A stretch of DNA of 64,000 bases from assembly GCF_028765345.1 (NCBI RefSeq), contig NZ_JARAJZ010000005.1:1-64000 (forward strand), given 5' to 3'. A program made the position numbers and the translations under genes. Under the pieces are notes generated by a model. That model did no database searches and was not told where the DNA came from. It was given only the letters and a program-made list of their open reading frames with translations. Below, piece after piece: positions 62,369 through 64,000 of this stretch; position 1 is the first letter of the stretch, and every line of letters starts with the position of its first letter. The stretch is from Sporolactobacillus sp. CQH2019 (GTDB taxonomy: Bacteria; Bacillota; Bacilli; Bacillales; Sporolactobacillaceae).

Positions 62369-63777
62369 ATATCAATCGAATCGGACTGAAATTGGGTGCG
62401 GCGATCATTGTACTCATGATTGTGATCCTGGCGTCCGCCGGCTTTGCCGTCGATCGGCTGTTCACTAATTTTTATGATGCGCAAATGAGAGATAACGCAC
62501 AGGGAATAGCCGATCATTTTACGACGATGGCGGAGTCCGGCGATTCTTCTGTACAGTCCATGATCCGCAATTTTGCCGAATTTTCCAATGTGAAAGTCTA
62601 CTGGCTCAGTGATGACGGAAAGGTCCTGACGCTTTCAGGAACAAAACTGGCGGATCCGTCTTTCGTCAGGGCACGTGATACCAAGCGGCTCCTGTCCGGA
62701 TACCCGGTAGAATATATGTCCGGCAATACAAGCGGCCGGCGCTTTTATGTGGTGGGCAGACCGATCAGGACGGATTCATCGGCCCGGCCGGCGATCTATA
62801 TTGTCTCTTCTATGACAGAAATTGACAACTCTCTGGGACGGCTCAGAAATTTACTGATGCTGTCCGGTTTAGGTGCCTTTCTTCTTGCGCTGGGTATGAT
62901 TCTGATCATGAGCAAACTGCTGTCCCGGCCGCTGCTTCAAATGCAGCAAATGACCGAGAAAATGGCGAACGGGAATTGGGATACACGGCTCCGGGTCGGA
63001 AGCCGCGATGAGATCGGGATGCTCGGACACTCGATTAATGATCTGGCAGCCAGTCTGCAAAGATACCGGGACACGCGGCAGGCTTTTTTCTCCAATATTT
63101 CGCATGAACTGCGGACACCCGTCACGTATCTGCAGGGGTATGCCAAAGTTCTGACTGACGGACTGGTTGAATCCGACAAGGAAAAAAAACAATATTTGTC
63201 GATTATTTATCAGGAATCGCTGCGTCTCGAACATTTAATTAATGATCTGTTCACCCTTTCCAAGATGGAGGAGGGGCAGATCAAACTGAAGCCGGAGCCG
63301 CTGGATCTGAGGGAAATCATCCGGACAGCCGTCCAGAAAGTGAAACTCAGGGCAGAAAAGAAACATTTGAGTCTGCAGATGGATCTGCACGATCGGGTGC
63401 CTTTCGTCCGCGGGGATCGCCAAAGGATGGAACAGGTCCTGTTAAATCTTCTGGAAAATGCGATCCGTTATACGGAAAAGGGAAGTATTCTTGTCCGACT
63501 GAGCGGGCAAAAGGAAGCAGCCGTTCTCTCCGTTTCGGACACCGGCGTCGGTATTCCAAAAGATGAGCTGCCTTATATTTTTGAGCGCTTTTACCGGGTC
63601 GAGAAGTCGCGGGCCCGGAAATTCGGCGGAACCGGCTTAGGATTGTCTATTGTCAAGAAATATGTTGAAATGCAGGGCGGCACGGTTCAGGTTGACAGCG
63701 AACCGGGTAGCGGCACTACATTCCGATTGATTTTGCCTTATGAAGAAAAGCAAGGGAAAGGCAGGATAAAGTCATGA
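62365..63777 (+). CDS. Membrane sensor histidine kinase
   Basis: 470 residues. A membrane helix near residue 10, an extracellular sensor region to about 165, a second helix, a HAMP linker (LLSRPLLQMQQMTEKMANG near residue 190), phospho-His in FFSNISHELRTPVTYLQGY near residue 245, and the ATPase domain with NLLENAIRY, DTGVGIP and GTGLGLSIVKKY. The signal is unknown. Coupled by ATGA overlaps to the regulator upstream and to a small membrane gene downstream. Confidence 0.9.
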   Translation: MNINRIGLKLGAAIIVLMIVILASAGFAVDRLFTNFYDAQMRDNAQGIADHFTTMAESGDSSVQSMIRNFAEFSNVKVYWLSDDGKVLTLSGTKLADPSFVRARDTKRLLSGYPVEYMSGNTSGRRFYVVGRPIRTDSSARPAIYIVSSMTEIDNSLGRLRNLLMLSGLGAFLLALGMILIMSKLLSRPLLQMQQMTEKMANGNWDTRLRVGSRDEIGMLGHSINDLAASLQRYRDTRQAFFSNISHELRTPVTYLQGYAKVLTDGLVESDKEKKQYLSIIYQESLRLEHLINDLFTLSKMEEGQIKLKPEPLDLREIIRTAVQKVKLRAEKKHLSLQMDLHDRVPFVRGDRQRMEQVLLNLLENAIRYTEKGSILVRLSGQKEAAVLSVSDTGVGIPKDELPYIFERFYRVEKSRARKFGGTGLGLSIVKKYVEMQGGTVQVDSEPGSGTTFRLILPYEEKQGKGRIKS

Positions 63778-63974
63778 AAAAAATTGATTGGTTTTTTTCG
63801 CTCCTTCTGATCATTATGGGGCTGACCTGTCTTCTTTTTTCTGCAAATGCATTCGGCCATGAAAATTTACTTTCCTTTGGAAAGACTCTTGTCCGGGTTT
63901 GCATGTGGCTGGCCTGCCCGGTGCTTCTTTTTGTCGGCTTTTATATATGGTTTCATTTCAGGAAGAAGAGATAA
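63774..63974 (+). CDS. Small two-helix membrane protein in a two-component operon
   Basis: 66 residues with two hydrophobic segments and a basic C-terminus (FHFRKKR). Its ATG overlaps the kinase stop, so it is cotranslated with the two-component system and may be a modulator or target of the kinase. I recognise no family. Confidence 0.7.
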   Translation: MKKIDWFFSLLLIIMGLTCLLFSANAFGHENLLSFGKTLVRVCMWLACPVLLFVGFYIWFHFRKKR

Positions 63975-64000
63975 CGCTTTTACTTTTTGGATGATGATTG

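Overview
The window reads as chromosomal DNA of a low-to-moderate GC, Gram-positive, probably spore-forming member of the Bacillales. Reasons: strong AGGAGG-type ribosome binding sites; a proline T-box in front of proBA; matches to the Firmicutes regulators CtsR, GlnR/TnrA and CsoR; a Prli42-type stressosome mini-protein; and gene order around bkd, yqjE, polYB and rnz resembling the Bacillus subtilis yqi/yqj region. A Sporolactobacillus-like organism is my guess, not something the sequence proves. The window opens with the last bases of a 5S rRNA, so it lies just downstream of a ribosomal RNA operon.

Layout. 0-7.5 kb: rrn tail, lutABC (lactate utilisation), pheA (phenylalanine), and proBA on the minus strand behind a complete T-box leader. 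7.5-20.4 kb: a first 21-base-period repeat array, a thioredoxin-fold protein, a PatB/MalY lyase, a membrane protein, an MFS exporter, a small membrane protein with a YxcD-like partner, a PAS histidine kinase, an amidase, a candidate structured RNA, gpmA, a two-part threonine/serine exporter and an acyl-ACP thioesterase. 20.7-31 kb: GDSL hydrolase, topB, a divergent LysR/APC-transporter pair, CtsR-controlled hsp20, and a BmrCD-like heterodimeric ABC exporter preceded by a leader peptide and two terminator-like hairpins. 31.4-37.6 kb is an accessory-looking stretch: a second double 21-base array, DUF4064-type membrane proteins (one frameshifted), an IS200-type transposase relic, an MscS channel, a VOC protein, a DUF4003 protein, and an XRE regulator with a frameshifted membrane partner.

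37.8-48.7 kb: a branched-chain 2-oxoacid dehydrogenase operon (lpdV-bkdAA-bkdAB-bkdB), PAP2 phosphatase, TSUP transporter, Prli42-like mini-gene, PepT-like peptidase, DNA polymerase IV and RNase Z. 48.8-52.5 kb: amt with a perfect GlnR/TnrA-type box, an unrecognised protein that looks like a helix-hairpin-helix plus PD-(D/E)XK nuclease, and a large composite 21-base array. 52.8-58.4 kb: copper handling, with a SHOCT protein, a periplasmic-type multicopper oxidase, and copA plus two copZ-like genes behind a CsoR-type promoter. 58.6-64 kb: pspA-DUF4178-DUF4247, a broken DUF1461 membrane gene, and an OmpR-type two-component operon ending in a small membrane protein.

The least explained signals are: (i) three intergenic arrays (7.5, 31.5 and 52 kb) of short motifs repeating every 21 bases, two full helical turns; (ii) the orphan HhH/PD-(D/E)XK protein next to the largest array; (iii) the leader-peptide attenuator of the ABC exporter; and (iv) a candidate structured RNA with its own promoter and terminator. 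Four genes look frameshifted or decayed, so some could be sequencing errors.
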